DNA of 64,000 bases. Source: an uncultured Dokdonia sp. GTDB taxonomy: Bacteria; Bacteroidota; Bacteroidia; Flavobacteriales; Flavobacteriaceae. Of this stretch, positions 26,588 through 34,582 are shown piece by piece. Under the pieces are notes generated by a model. The model was not told where the DNA came from. It saw only the letters and a program-made list of their open reading frames with translations, and searched no databases. The stretch is from assembly GCF_947492815.1 (NCBI RefSeq), contig NZ_CANLOB010000008.1, forward strand, positions 114,888-178,887. Reading direction: 5' to 3'. The translations under genes and the position numbers were made by a program. Position 1 is the first letter of the stretch, and each line of letters opens with the position of its first letter.

Positions 26588-27130
26588 CTAGTTTCTACTT
26601 GGAAATACTCCTTGTAGCGCTATGATATAATGTACCCCTAAAAACGGCTGTAGATTACTATATGATTGACTACCTCCTTGCATACCTACAGTAGTAGCCG
26701 TTGTTACAGCATTATCGTTTAACTTAGCACCTGCAGCGGCAGCAGAACTATAGAACTGTCCTGTACCTAGGAAGTTTCCTTCTGGCTCATCCTCATTATT
26801 ATTATCACCTACATTTACAGTTGTTGTAGAAGTAGCTATATGATTGTGAGAAGGCAAATTAGCTATCGAAAGTTGAATACGTTCAGTACCGCCTCTCTGT
26901 CCTAACTGGTATGTTCTTAGCCCAGGACCAGTCCCTGGATGAATAGCAGCCCTACCTCTCAAATCAGGTAATGCAAAAGTTGTTCTTCCGTCTCCTCCAT
27001 AGGTAGTTCCTAAGATCGAAAACAAAGCAGAGTATTGACTTATCGCTAATAACTGTCCATCGCAGTATGCCCAAGATCTTGGCGCAAAATTTCCTGCAAA
27101 TAATTTAATTTCTCCTAAAAATGGATCCAT
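26588..27130 (-). CDS. Phage tail collar domain protein (MdpB-like), copy 2
   Basis: A 180-residue protein starting MDPFLGEIKLFAGNFAPRSWAYCDGQLLAISQYSALFSILGTTYGGDGRTTFALPDLRGR, where the tail-collar domain (about residues 1-60) is unmistakable. The remainder is Thr/Asn/Gly-rich, with NNNEDEPEGNF and YIIALQGVFPSRN at the end. This group is often annotated as microcystin-dependent protein. It is 46 bases downstream of a same-length paralog, with which it shares most of its collar domain. No other phage structural genes are near, so it is a stand-alone family of unknown cellular role rather than a prophage tail. Confidence 0.85.
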   Translation of the reverse strand: MDPFLGEIKLFAGNFAPRSWAYCDGQLLAISQYSALFSILGTTYGGDGRTTFALPDLRGRAAIHPGTGPGLRTYQLGQRGGTERIQLSIANLPSHNHIATSTTTVNVGDNNNEDEPEGNFLGTGQFYSSAAAAGAKLNDNAVTTATTVGMQGGSQSYSNLQPFLGVHYIIALQGVFPSRN

Positions 27131-27176
27131 AATATATTGTTTTAAATAATGTTAGTAAAATTGATTTAGATAGGTA

Positions 27177-27719
27177 TTAATTTCTAGATGGATATACTCC
27201 AAATAACGCTATGATATAATTTGCCGTACCAAAAGGCTTAATGATATCAAAACTTTGACCATTACCTGTGTTAGTCATAGAGCTAGCTGTTGTCATAGAT
27301 CCGCCATTAAGTGTAGCGCTAGCTGCAGCGCCAGAACTAAAAATTTGTCCTGTACCTACAAAGTTTCCTTCTGGCTCATCTTCGTTATTGTTATCTCCTA
27401 CATGCGCTGTTGTATCACTAGCTACAAAGTGATTGTGAGTAGGCATTTCAGCAACTGTAAGTGTATGGTCTTCTTGCCCTCCTCTTTCACCCAGTCTATA
27501 TGTAGACAGTCCAGGTCCATGACCAGGGTGGATAGGGGTTCTACCTCTTAAATCAGGTAATGCAAAGGTTGTTCTGCCATCTCCTCCATAGGTAGTTCCT
27601 AGGATAGAGAACAGAGCTGTATTTTGAGCAATCGGCAATAATTGCCCATTACAAAAAGCCCAACTCCTAGGTGCAAAGTTCCCCGCAAACATTACAATTT
27701 CGCCAATAAATGGATTCAT
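27177..27719 (-). CDS. Phage tail collar domain protein (MdpB-like), copy 1
   Basis: A 180-residue paralog of the next gene, starting MNPFIGEIVMFAGNFAPRSWAFCNGQLLPIAQNTALF and containing the identical stretch ILGTTYGGDGRTTFALPDLR. The second half differs more (SGAAASATLNGGSMTTASSMTN). No signal peptide. The pair clearly arose by tandem duplication, and both copies are intact. In other Bacteroidota, genes of this type occur as two or three neighbours; their function is not known to me. Confidence 0.85.
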   Translation of the reverse strand: MNPFIGEIVMFAGNFAPRSWAFCNGQLLPIAQNTALFSILGTTYGGDGRTTFALPDLRGRTPIHPGHGPGLSTYRLGERGGQEDHTLTVAEMPTHNHFVASDTTAHVGDNNNEDEPEGNFVGTGQIFSSGAAASATLNGGSMTTASSMTNTGNGQSFDIIKPFGTANYIIALFGVYPSRN

Positions 27720-27816
27720 AATTGTGTGTGTTTTAGTGTTAATTAATAATTTTCCTCATCAAAATATTTTTAAATAATTTGATATCCCACCAAATCTAAA
27801 AATTATGGCTAAGAAA

Positions 27817-27840
27817 AAACCCCGTATTTCTACGGGGTTT
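27817..27840 (-). terminator. Terminator of the DUF2147 gene
   Basis: A perfect 10-bp stem AAACCCCGTA / TACGGGGTTT with loop TTTC, with TTTTCTT downstream on the minus strand. Confidence 0.9.
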
Positions 27841-27866
27841 TATAATTAAGCAGTTATTTACTAGTA

Positions 27867-28304
27867 TTATTCTACACGAATCCAATTTTGTGTCCTATAG
27901 AACACTGCAATATACCCTCTTACATGTAAAATAGATGGATCTTCCTTATCCAACCATAGCTTTGCCGTATATTTCTTTCCTTTTTCTGGATCAAAAATGG
28001 TACCTCCAGAATATTCATCACCATCTTTTTCTAGGTCTTTAATAATATTCAATCCAATAACAGGTACATTTTTTTCTGCTCCTTTACATTTACTACAAAC
28101 CTCATCTTGACGAGTCTCATCAGTAATGGCGACTACTTTTCCAAACACCTTATCTCCTTTCTTGTATATCTCTACCGTAGATTTTGCCTCTCCGGTCTCA
28201 TCATCTATTGTTTTCCATTTTCCAAATATGGTTCCTTGCTGTGCAAATCCTTGAATAAAAAATAATAGCAATACTGCTTGTATAATGGCTTTTTTACGAT
28301 TCAT
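27867..28304 (-). CDS. DUF2147 family secreted protein
   Basis: A 145-residue protein with signal peptide MNRKKAIIQAVLLLFFIQGFAQ. The mature part shows the DUF2147 pattern: IFGKWKTIDDETGEAKSTVEIYKKGDKVFGKVV, a CSKCKG motif near residue 75, and a C-terminal LHVRGYIAVFYRTQNWIRV. The family is a small periplasmic beta-barrel-like domain of unknown ligand. A hairpin lies between it and the chalcone-isomerase-like gene upstream, so the two may be separate units. Confidence 0.85.
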   Translation of the reverse strand: MNRKKAIIQAVLLLFFIQGFAQQGTIFGKWKTIDDETGEAKSTVEIYKKGDKVFGKVVAITDETRQDEVCSKCKGAEKNVPVIGLNIIKDLEKDGDEYSGGTIFDPEKGKKYTAKLWLDKEDPSILHVRGYIAVFYRTQNWIRVE

Positions 28305-28330
28305 TTATATAACAATTTAGTATAAACAAT

Positions 28331-28354
28331 AACGGTAGACCATAGCCTACCGTT
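28331..28354 (-). terminator. Hairpin between chalcone-isomerase-like and DUF2147 genes
   Basis: Stem AACGGTAG / CTACCGTT with an 8-base loop, 23 bases after the upstream stop. Only a weak T-run (ATTGTTTATA) follows on the minus strand. Confidence 0.5.
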
Positions 28355-28376
28355 TATCATATATGAAGAAGTTCCA

Positions 28377-28937
28377 TTAACTTCCTAACATTCCTTCTTT
28401 AAGATCTTCATCGGCAGGATCTTCTCCTAACCAAATTCCAAAAAGTGCCTTTTTAAAGTCTAATCCTTCAATAGTTCCAACTTTAGTTCCATTTTTATAA
28501 ACGACTGTTCCTTGACCTTTAATATAGGCAATATCAAATACATTGGTCTTTACAATTTCGTCACTAAAAAAGCCTTTAAACTTTTCTATTCTGTCTTCTA
28601 TTGGAGCAATGTTATCATCTGTAGATGCTTCAAATCCATCATCTACAGCACTTTTCATTTTCTTACTTGAAACCAATTTAGAGACGATATCAAGTTTTAT
28701 CACCATTGTTTCATCTGCATTGATGATACGTTGTGCATCACTACTTTTAGATTGAAGGTATAAGCCTCCTGCATAAAGATCAAAAACTACTTTCTCTCTC
28801 ATTCCTGCTCCATTAAGTACAAGGTCTGTACCTTCTAACGTCATTTGATTAGGAAGTGTTGCATCTCCTACCTGTGTTTGCGCATTTGCAAATCCAATAC
28901 TAAAAATTGCCATTAAGGCTAACATAAAATTTCTCAT
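28377..28937 (-). CDS. Chalcone isomerase-like secreted protein
   Basis: A 186-residue protein with signal peptide MRNFMLALMAIFSIGFANAQ. The sequence LVLNGAGMREKVVFDLYAGGLYLQSKSSDAQRIINADETMVIKLDIVSK matches the chalcone-isomerase-like fold; the true enzyme's flavonoid site is not expected in this bacterial branch, which likely binds a fatty-acid-like ligand. The tail ALFGIWLGEDPADEDLKEGMLGS is typical. Three bases separate it from the BrkB-family gene upstream, suggesting one transcript. Confidence 0.8.
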   Translation of the reverse strand: MRNFMLALMAIFSIGFANAQTQVGDATLPNQMTLEGTDLVLNGAGMREKVVFDLYAGGLYLQSKSSDAQRIINADETMVIKLDIVSKLVSSKKMKSAVDDGFEASTDDNIAPIEDRIEKFKGFFSDEIVKTNVFDIAYIKGQGTVVYKNGTKVGTIEGLDFKKALFGIWLGEDPADEDLKEGMLGS

Positions 28938-28940
28938 TGT

Positions 28941-29873
28941 TTATTTATTGAGGGTTTGATTCATTTTCAATTTTTGTAACGCTGCATTCAATTCAAATCC
29001 GAGTAATAACAAATTTGAATTAAGCCAAATATATAACATCATAATTAAAAGAGCACCTATAGAGCCGTACAACTCATTATAATTTGAAAAATTATCGATG
29101 TAAATTCCAAAAAGATACGTTGTTAGCATAAATAATATAGTGGTCATTAAAGCTCCTGGAGAGAAAAACTTACTCGTTTTTCCTTCTTTTGTTCCAAAAT
29201 AATATAATGTTGCTACTGCAATATATATCATAATAACAAAAAACATGTAACTCCCTATAGAAACTAATGTAACATCTACACCGTCACTCATCATATCACG
29301 TTCTCTTAATATATGCAGTACATATTCAAAATATATTAATACTGTTATAGTAGTAACCAACAACAGTGCCAAAACAATAGACACCCCTAAAGCAACTGAA
29401 TATTGCCTAATAAAATTCCTATTGATATTTACATTAAACGAGCCTTCAAAACCACTAAAAATAGCATTAATCCCGTTACTCATTAAAACCAAAGCTAAAA
29501 CAGCTCCAAAAGATAACAAACCCGTTCTTGGGTTTTCTGAGATATCAGAAAATACAGGTTCAAAAAATGCTAATGACTGTTTGGGTATTAATTCATAAAT
29601 AAAATCCATGAATTTTTTTTGAAAGTCATCTACAGGAATCAAAGGAATTAAATTTAATAAGAAAAGTAAGGTTGGAAATATTGCCATAAAAAAGCTATAC
29701 GCAATAGATCCTGCTCTTGCCGAAAGTGTACCTCGTATAATCCCTGTGAGATATGTTTTAATAAGATGATAAATGGTCATCCCTTTAAAACCAGGAAGTA
29801 CTACTTTTTTTAAACAGTGTACACAAAATCTAAAAATAGCAAAACGCTCTAGCTTGTTTTCTAGCGATGCCAT
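28941..29873 (-). CDS. YihY/BrkB-family inner-membrane protein
   Basis: A 310-residue protein with about six membrane segments, including GSIAYSFFMAIFPTLLFLLNLIPLIP near residue 65, FIRQYSVALGVSIVLALLLV, and a C-terminal LIMMLYIWLNSNLLLLGFELNAAL. These match the YihY/virulence factor BrkB family, once called RNase BN in error; the transport or envelope role is unresolved. It is 1 base from nadC upstream and 3 from the next gene, so it belongs to a nadC-yihY-chalcone-isomerase-like transcript. Confidence 0.9.
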   Translation of the reverse strand: MASLENKLERFAIFRFCVHCLKKVVLPGFKGMTIYHLIKTYLTGIIRGTLSARAGSIAYSFFMAIFPTLLFLLNLIPLIPVDDFQKKFMDFIYELIPKQSLAFFEPVFSDISENPRTGLLSFGAVLALVLMSNGINAIFSGFEGSFNVNINRNFIRQYSVALGVSIVLALLLVTTITVLIYFEYVLHILRERDMMSDGVDVTLVSIGSYMFFVIMIYIAVATLYYFGTKEGKTSKFFSPGALMTTILFMLTTYLFGIYIDNFSNYNELYGSIGALLIMMLYIWLNSNLLLLGFELNAALQKLKMNQTLNK

Positions 29874-29874
29874 C

Positions 29875-30735
29875 TTATACTGCTTTCAAACTTAAATCTA
29901 AATTATATACAGAATGCGTTAAAGCGCCACTAGAAATATAATCTACACCACATAAAGCATACTCACGTATGGTCTTTTCATTAATACCTCCCGATGATTC
30001 CGTAAGGCATAAATCACCTATACGTCTCACTGCCTCTCTAGTATCTTCATAATTAAAATTATCTATTAAAATACGATACACATAGGTATGACTTTTTAAA
30101 ATTTCATCTATTTCATCTAGATTACGTGCCTCTACAATTATTTTAAGATCACGATTTGTTTCTTTTAAATAAGCTACTGTTTTCTGAATCGCTTGTGTAA
30201 TGCCTCCTGCAAAATCAATATGATTATCTTTAAGCATAATCATATCATATAATGCAAATCGGTGGTTTTCTCCACCTCCTATTTTTACAGCCCATTTTTC
30301 TAATGCGCGTATCCCAGGAGTAGTTTTACGCGTATCTAAAATCTGCGTTTTTGTTCCTTCTAATAAATTGACAAAAAAGGCCGTTTTTGTTGCGATAGCG
30401 CTCATACGTTGCATAGCATTCAATACTAATCGTTCGGCTTTTAGAATAGACTGTGAAGGTCCTTTTACATAAAAGGCTATATCGCCGTATTTCACACGAC
30501 TCCCGTCTGAAATATGCTCTTCCAATTCGAGTAAAGGATCTACGTAAGCTAATACCGCTTTCGCGAAAGCTACCCCAGCAAGCACCCCTTCATCTTTGAC
30601 TAATAATTTTGCCTTACCAACTGCCGTTGAAGGAATACAGGCTAACGAACTGTGATCACCATCACCTACATCTTCACGTATGGCATTTTCAATAATACCT
30701 TTTATTTCTTGATCAAATTGCGTTTGAGAAATCAT
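29875..30735 (-). CDS. nadC: Nicotinate-nucleotide pyrophosphorylase (carboxylating)
   Basis: The ATG at 30735 gives 286 residues (MISQTQFDQEIKGIIENAIREDVGDGDHSS); the 12 extra upstream codons are not family-like. The enzyme converts quinolinate and PRPP to nicotinate mononucleotide in de novo NAD synthesis. Signature segments: TRKTTPGIRALEKWAVKIGGGENHRFALYDMIMLKDNHI near residue 145-185, IIVEARNLDEIDE, and C-terminal CLTESSGGINEKTI, GVDYISSGALTHS. A dispersed palindrome encodes AFAKA near residue 70. Confidence 0.95.
   Translation of the reverse strand: MISQTQFDQEIKGIIENAIREDVGDGDHSSLACIPSTAVGKAKLLVKDEGVLAGVAFAKAVLAYVDPLLELEEHISDGSRVKYGDIAFYVKGPSQSILKAERLVLNAMQRMSAIATKTAFFVNLLEGTKTQILDTRKTTPGIRALEKWAVKIGGGENHRFALYDMIMLKDNHIDFAGGITQAIQKTVAYLKETNRDLKIIVEARNLDEIDEILKSHTYVYRILIDNFNYEDTREAVRRIGDLCLTESSGGINEKTIREYALCGVDYISSGALTHSVYNLDLSLKAV
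30556..30570. repeat. Dispersed palindrome, in CDS
   Basis: CGCTTTCGCGAAAGC, read as AFAKA in nadC (VAFAKAVL). Confidence 0.9.
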
Positions 30736-30788
30736 ATATATAACTAGTTTATGTAAAAATAAGGAAAGCACTACAAATAACGAATAAT

Positions 30789-30827
30789 GAAATACGAAAT
30801 ACGAAATACGAAATACGAAATACGAAA
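30789..30827. repeat. Tandem heptamer repeat GAAATAC x5
   Basis: Five exact copies of GAAATAC plus a partial sixth (GAAA), in the gap between divergent nadC and rlmH. Confidence 0.95.
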
Positions 30828-30880
30828 ATTATAAAACTATTTTTTGAATATGAAAAAGAAACACATTAAGCATAAACTTT

Positions 30881-30906
30881 GAAACCTGAAACCTGAAACC
30901 TGAAAC
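30881..30906. repeat. Tandem heptamer repeat GAAACCT x3
   Basis: Three exact copies of GAAACCT plus GAAAC, 54 bases after the GAAATAC array and about 59 bases before rlmH. Both units are 7 bp and start with GAAA. Confidence 0.95.
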
Positions 30907-30964
30907 TAAGTACTCAAAACTAACTATTAATAACATTCAGCGTAAGAATTAGTATTTTTATCGC

Positions 30965-31438
30965 ATGAACATCAAACTGCTTTGCATAGGAAAAACAGAC
31001 GATAAACGGCTACTTGCACTCATTGAAGAGTACACTAAACGTTTGAATCATTATATCAAATTTTCGATAGAGATTATTCCTGATATTAAAAATGTTAAAA
31101 ACCTCAGCGAGACCCAACAAAAAGAAAAAGAAGGGCAGCTTATTTTATCAAAAGTAGGATCTCAAGATCATCTGATTCTTCTAGATGAAAACGGTAAAGA
31201 AATGAATAGTGTTGGCTTTTCTCAATATTTACAGAAAAAAATGAACGGAGGATACAAAACACTCGTTCTTGTCATAGGCGGACCTTATGGGTTTTCCGAA
31301 ACTGTATATAAAGCCTCACAAGGTAAAATTGCTTTATCGCAAATGACATTCAGTCATCAGATGGTACGTTTATTTATTACAGAGCAACTCTACAGAGGTT
31401 TTACAATTCTTAAAGGAGAGCCGTATCATCATAGATAA
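30965..31438 (+). CDS. rlmH: 23S rRNA pseudouridine-1915 N3-methyltransferase
   Basis: A 157-residue SPOUT methyltransferase that modifies the pseudouridine in helix 69 of 23S rRNA, using S-adenosylmethionine. The start (MNIKLLCIGKTDDKRLLALIEEYTKRLNHYI) and the knotted C-terminus (VLVIGGPYGFSETVYKASQGKIALSQMTFSHQMVRLFITEQLYRGFTILKGEPYHH) are textbook for the family. It stands alone; its upstream gap carries two short tandem repeats. Confidence 0.97.
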   Translation: MNIKLLCIGKTDDKRLLALIEEYTKRLNHYIKFSIEIIPDIKNVKNLSETQQKEKEGQLILSKVGSQDHLILLDENGKEMNSVGFSQYLQKKMNGGYKTLVLVIGGPYGFSETVYKASQGKIALSQMTFSHQMVRLFITEQLYRGFTILKGEPYHHR

Positions 31439-31456
31439 TTGTTCAAGCATAAATAT

Positions 31457-32299
31457 TTATTCCGTACAATACACTTCAGTTTTATGTTTTCCTCTTACAT
31501 AAATGTATCTATGCCTACGTATCACAAACTCAGACAATCCAATATTTGATGGGTTATCAGGGCTCCAATCATAGGTATAACCTAATTGTGTCCATGGATA
31601 TCCATATTCTTTAAATTCGGTATCTGTACAATCATTATACTGTACAGCACGTGTATGATTAAACCACATTCGATACTCCTCAGTAACATTCTCTGGTATA
31701 TTTAAATCACAAACAGTATCATCTGTCCCATTATCTGGACATGGTCGATATATATCTTCGGGTTTTACCCATAATTCTAAAAAGAAGGTTTCTTTTGTAA
31801 ATGGCTGTAATCCTAATAATTGACGTAAACGCATAATAGGATCTTTTTGTGTTTTAAAAAAGCTTCTACAACTATCCTTTATAATAGGCGCTAATGTCAC
31901 CCATATATCATAACCTTGGGTACTATCTATTCCCTTTTTTGAGTAATTACCAGGATGTGATTTCCAAGAAACTACCTGTATGTGGCGTTCTCCATTAATA
32001 AGTGTATCTATAAGATTAGGATTTCCCTCTATAGGCAAGAGTTTTGTATAACGTTCTTCAGGAGTTGGGTTTTGCGCATCGATAATTGCTTTTTCAAAAA
32101 GATGTCCTAAATAAGCAACTTGTGTACTATCATATCCAGGATGCAGATTTTTTTTCTTTGTTGTAATTTTTGAACTAGTGACTGCTTCTTTTTTGGTCTC
32201 TATATGTTTTTTGCATCCCACAAAACTGATAATAAACAGTACCAAAAAAACAAAAACAATAAATAGTCGTAAAGAAGATATCTTATAGTTAGCATTCAT
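31457..32299 (-). CDS. Hypothetical lipoprotein
   Basis: A 280-residue protein with a hydrophobic N-terminus and lipobox LFIISFVGC (Cys29), followed by a Lys/Thr-rich tether (KKHIETKKEAVTSSKITTKKK). The mature part has several Cys residues (CPDNGTDDTVCDL, NDCTD, VYCTE) and aromatic motifs such as YPWTQLGYTYDW. I do not recognise the family beyond similar flavobacterial hypotheticals. It is divergent from the histidine-kinase cassette; the 331-base gap between them carries an inverted repeat pair. Confidence 0.65.
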   Translation of the reverse strand: MNANYKISSLRLFIVFVFLVLFIISFVGCKKHIETKKEAVTSSKITTKKKNLHPGYDSTQVAYLGHLFEKAIIDAQNPTPEERYTKLLPIEGNPNLIDTLINGERHIQVVSWKSHPGNYSKKGIDSTQGYDIWVTLAPIIKDSCRSFFKTQKDPIMRLRQLLGLQPFTKETFFLELWVKPEDIYRPCPDNGTDDTVCDLNIPENVTEEYRMWFNHTRAVQYNDCTDTEFKEYGYPWTQLGYTYDWSPDNPSNIGLSEFVIRRHRYIYVRGKHKTEVYCTE

Positions 32300-32630
32300 A
32301 ATCGTATATTCTTACTAAGGTTATGATATTGCAAATGTATTACACTACTAGTTTACATTTACAGGTACTTCTACGGGAAAACCACAGCTAACTAAAAGAC
32401 ACTTCTGGATAAAGGCCTTCGAAGCAGTCATGATCATCAAAACACTGCAACACTTTAATCTCATGCGCTTTAGTATGCTATGTTTTACAGAAAATTAGTG
32501 AGCAAAACACTAGCTTAGAAAGCTATTTAAAAACAGCACCCCGTAAAACTACCTGTTTTTAAAAAAAATGTTTTTTAATCAAGCATTTTTAGCGAACTTG
32601 GAGACTTATTAACCAAAAACCTCTAAACTA
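32300..32630. promoter_or_regulatory. Long control region of the HK/RR cassette
   Basis: No gene. It holds two inverted copies of an 18-bp element: ACAGGTACTTCTACGGGA at 32361-32378 (plus) and, as reverse complement of 32539-32556, ACAGGTAGTTTTACGGGG (minus). They match at 15 of 18 positions and lie 160 bases apart. A T/A-rich block (32556-32580) follows the second copy. The pair is a candidate binding site for the LuxR-type regulator encoded in the cassette. Confidence 0.5.
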
Positions 32631-33143
32631 ATGAGTAACATTATTAAATTATCAGACGCAGAAAATTGGACGCTAAAATGGCAAAATGAAACCAAAGGAC
32701 AAAATCACTGTAATGCATTTTTAGTGCCTGTACAAGATCTTTTAGGAGCACTCTCAGAAATGGGAATTCTTTCTATAGATGGAACTGGTAATATCAAAGG
32801 ACATTATACCGATACTCAAGAAGAAAAAATTCGCACCTACATGGCGATAGATGAAACTATAATTACCACTATAGACAAAACATATCCTCCCGGAGAGACT
32901 AGAGATGAAGCGCTAAAAGATGCAGGTTGGGGAGAAAAATTATTAGTTGTAGGTACTGTAAAAACAACGACAGTAAATAAATCTGGCAATATTATTTATG
33001 AAGATATAGTAAAAGATGAAAAAAATGGAAGTGGCGGTACTGCTAGATACCCCAGCGGTGTTACACTAAACGGTAGTGGAGTTTATGATTTTACAGCTCC
33101 TTGCCCAAATGATTGTGATCCTAATAGTCCGTTAAATCACTAA
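32631..33143 (+). CDS. Hypothetical soluble protein heading an HK/RR cassette
   Basis: A 170-residue protein with no signal peptide or membrane segment. It starts MSNIIKLSDAENWTLKWQNE, contains NHCNAFLVPVQDLLGALSE and YMAIDE, and ends CPNDCDPNSPLNH. I recall similar Bacteroidota hypotheticals with LSDAENW and a C-terminal CPxxCDxxSPLN, but no function is known. It is followed after 15 bases by a membrane protein and then by a histidine kinase and response regulator on the same strand. It may be the sensed or controlled component of this set; that is inference. Confidence 0.75.
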   Translation: MSNIIKLSDAENWTLKWQNETKGQNHCNAFLVPVQDLLGALSEMGILSIDGTGNIKGHYTDTQEEKIRTYMAIDETIITTIDKTYPPGETRDEALKDAGWGEKLLVVGTVKTTTVNKSGNIIYEDIVKDEKNGSGGTARYPSGVTLNGSGVYDFTAPCPNDCDPNSPLNH

Positions 33144-33158
33144 ATTTATCAGAGAAAA

Positions 33159-33821
33159 ATGACAGAATTCATAAACGATTTCATTAAATACTTAGGTATT
33201 CTGTTATTACTTATAAATTTTATTTTATTCACAAAAAGCCATAGGCATTATAAAAACCTTATGGCTTTTAACATCTTATACATTTATATAATAATAAGTT
33301 TATCATTATTAACGATTACTAATGTTTTCAATGAACTTAAAATACGCAACTTATATTTATCTCATTTTTATTTTATTTTTCAATACGTCTTAATTTCTAT
33401 ATTTTACATCATTTTATTTAGAAATAATGATCAACGTAGATTTATTCAAATTTTATTTATTTTAGTAATTTTAACTTTAGGTATACAATACGTAATTTAC
33501 CCTCTTAACTTTTTTAAATTCAATTTATTAGAAATATTTCTAACTTCATTTCCTTTAACAATATATTCTATAATTCACTTATATAATTCATTAACAAAAA
33601 AAGGAGTTTATTTATATTTTAATGCTGCCATCTTAATTTATATTACTGCTACTACACTCATATTTATTCTAGGGAATTATATTACTGGTGTAGAAATAGA
33701 TAAGACAATAGCTAGAAATATTTGGTTTATCCATAAAATTTTATACTTAGCATTTTTAACATTAATTCTTTTAGAATGGAAAAACAGTTTCTCTTCATAC
33801 AAGATCAAAACTCGATCATAG
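33159..33821 (+). CDS. Polytopic membrane protein of unknown function
   Basis: A 220-residue, highly hydrophobic protein with about six or seven membrane segments (for example YLGILLLLINFILFT, NILYIYIIISLSLLTITNVF, FIQILFILVILTLGIQYVIY, AILIYITATTLIFILGNYI). Very AT-rich codons. It overlaps the kinase gene start by 46 bases, in a different frame, so the two are probably translationally coupled. It may be the membrane sensor part for the short-input kinase. No family recognised. Confidence 0.7.
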   Translation: MTEFINDFIKYLGILLLLINFILFTKSHRHYKNLMAFNILYIYIIISLSLLTITNVFNELKIRNLYLSHFYFIFQYVLISIFYIILFRNNDQRRFIQILFILVILTLGIQYVIYPLNFFKFNLLEIFLTSFPLTIYSIIHLYNSLTKKGVYLYFNAAILIYITATTLIFILGNYITGVEIDKTIARNIWFIHKILYLAFLTLILLEWKNSFSSYKIKTRS

Positions 33822-34582
33822 CAGCACTTGCCTATGGGATTATATTCCTGGTCTTATTGACTACGGGACTGCTCTTGTTTTTCCATTATTCAAGACGCAA
33901 GATCATCCAAAAAGAGCTTGAAAAAGCAGCTTTAAAACTAGAGCACCAAAAAACAATCTTACAAGCTACCATTGCCACCCAAGAAGAGGAACGCAAGCGT
34001 ATTGCTCAAGATTTACACGATGCCATTAGTGCACGTTTGAATGTGGTAAGCCTTACTACCAACTTATTACTAGATGATGATACCATCAACGAAGAGCAAA
34101 AAGTATCACTAGAGCATATTTTGGGAGTCACGACAACTACACTAGAAAGCTCTCGTAAAATTGCTCATGACCTCCTCCCTCCTATCTTAGATAAATTTGG
34201 ACTAAAAGTTGCTCTTGAAGAACTCTTTGATGATTTTATAAAAAGCCAACAACTACAGATCAAACACGATATAGACGAACTAGAGTTTCTAAGTAAAACG
34301 AATAACTTACACGTATTTAGAATTGCGCAAGAACTTATTAATAATGCTGTACGTCATGGAGATGCCAGTCGTATGAATATACAATTAAAAAAAGAAGGAG
34401 AAAACCGCTTCATATTTACATGTAAAGACAATGGGAATGGCTTTGATGTTAAGAAAGTAAGAAAGCAATCTGGGATTGGTTTACAAAATATCAATAGCAG
34501 AGCTGCCATTCTAGAATGTGACTTACACATAGAAAGCGAAATAGATAAAGGAAGTTTATTCACGATACAATCAAAAAAATAA
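33776..34582 (+). CDS. Sensor histidine kinase (HisKA_3 type)
   Basis: A 268-residue kinase: one membrane segment (residues about 14-36), then a coiled coil leading to the H-box EEERKRIAQDLHDAISARLN with His81, and an HATPase_c domain with N-box AQELINNAVRHG and glycine boxes DNGNGF and GIGLQNINSRA. HisKA_3 kinases pair with NarL/LuxR-type regulators; the regulator gene starts at the last base of this gene's stop codon (TAATG overlap). With only one membrane segment and no sensor domain, it probably needs the upstream membrane protein for input. Confidence 0.9.
   Translation: MEKQFLFIQDQNSIIAALAYGIIFLVLLTTGLLLFFHYSRRKIIQKELEKAALKLEHQKTILQATIATQEEERKRIAQDLHDAISARLNVVSLTTNLLLDDDTINEEQKVSLEHILGVTTTTLESSRKIAHDLLPPILDKFGLKVALEELFDDFIKSQQLQIKHDIDELEFLSKTNNLHVFRIAQELINNAVRHGDASRMNIQLKKEGENRFIFTCKDNGNGFDVKKVRKQSGIGLQNINSRAAILECDLHIESEIDKGSLFTIQSKK

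Noticed and set aside
26588..27719. Prophage, suggested by tail-collar genes and the GH19 endolysin at 36629
   Set aside because: No capsid, terminase, portal, integrase or tail-sheath genes are present, and the two loci are 9 kb apart with housekeeping genes between them.
30789..30906. Possible CRISPR array in the nadC-rlmH gap
   Set aside because: The units are only 7 bp and immediately tandem with no spacers; there are no cas genes in the window.
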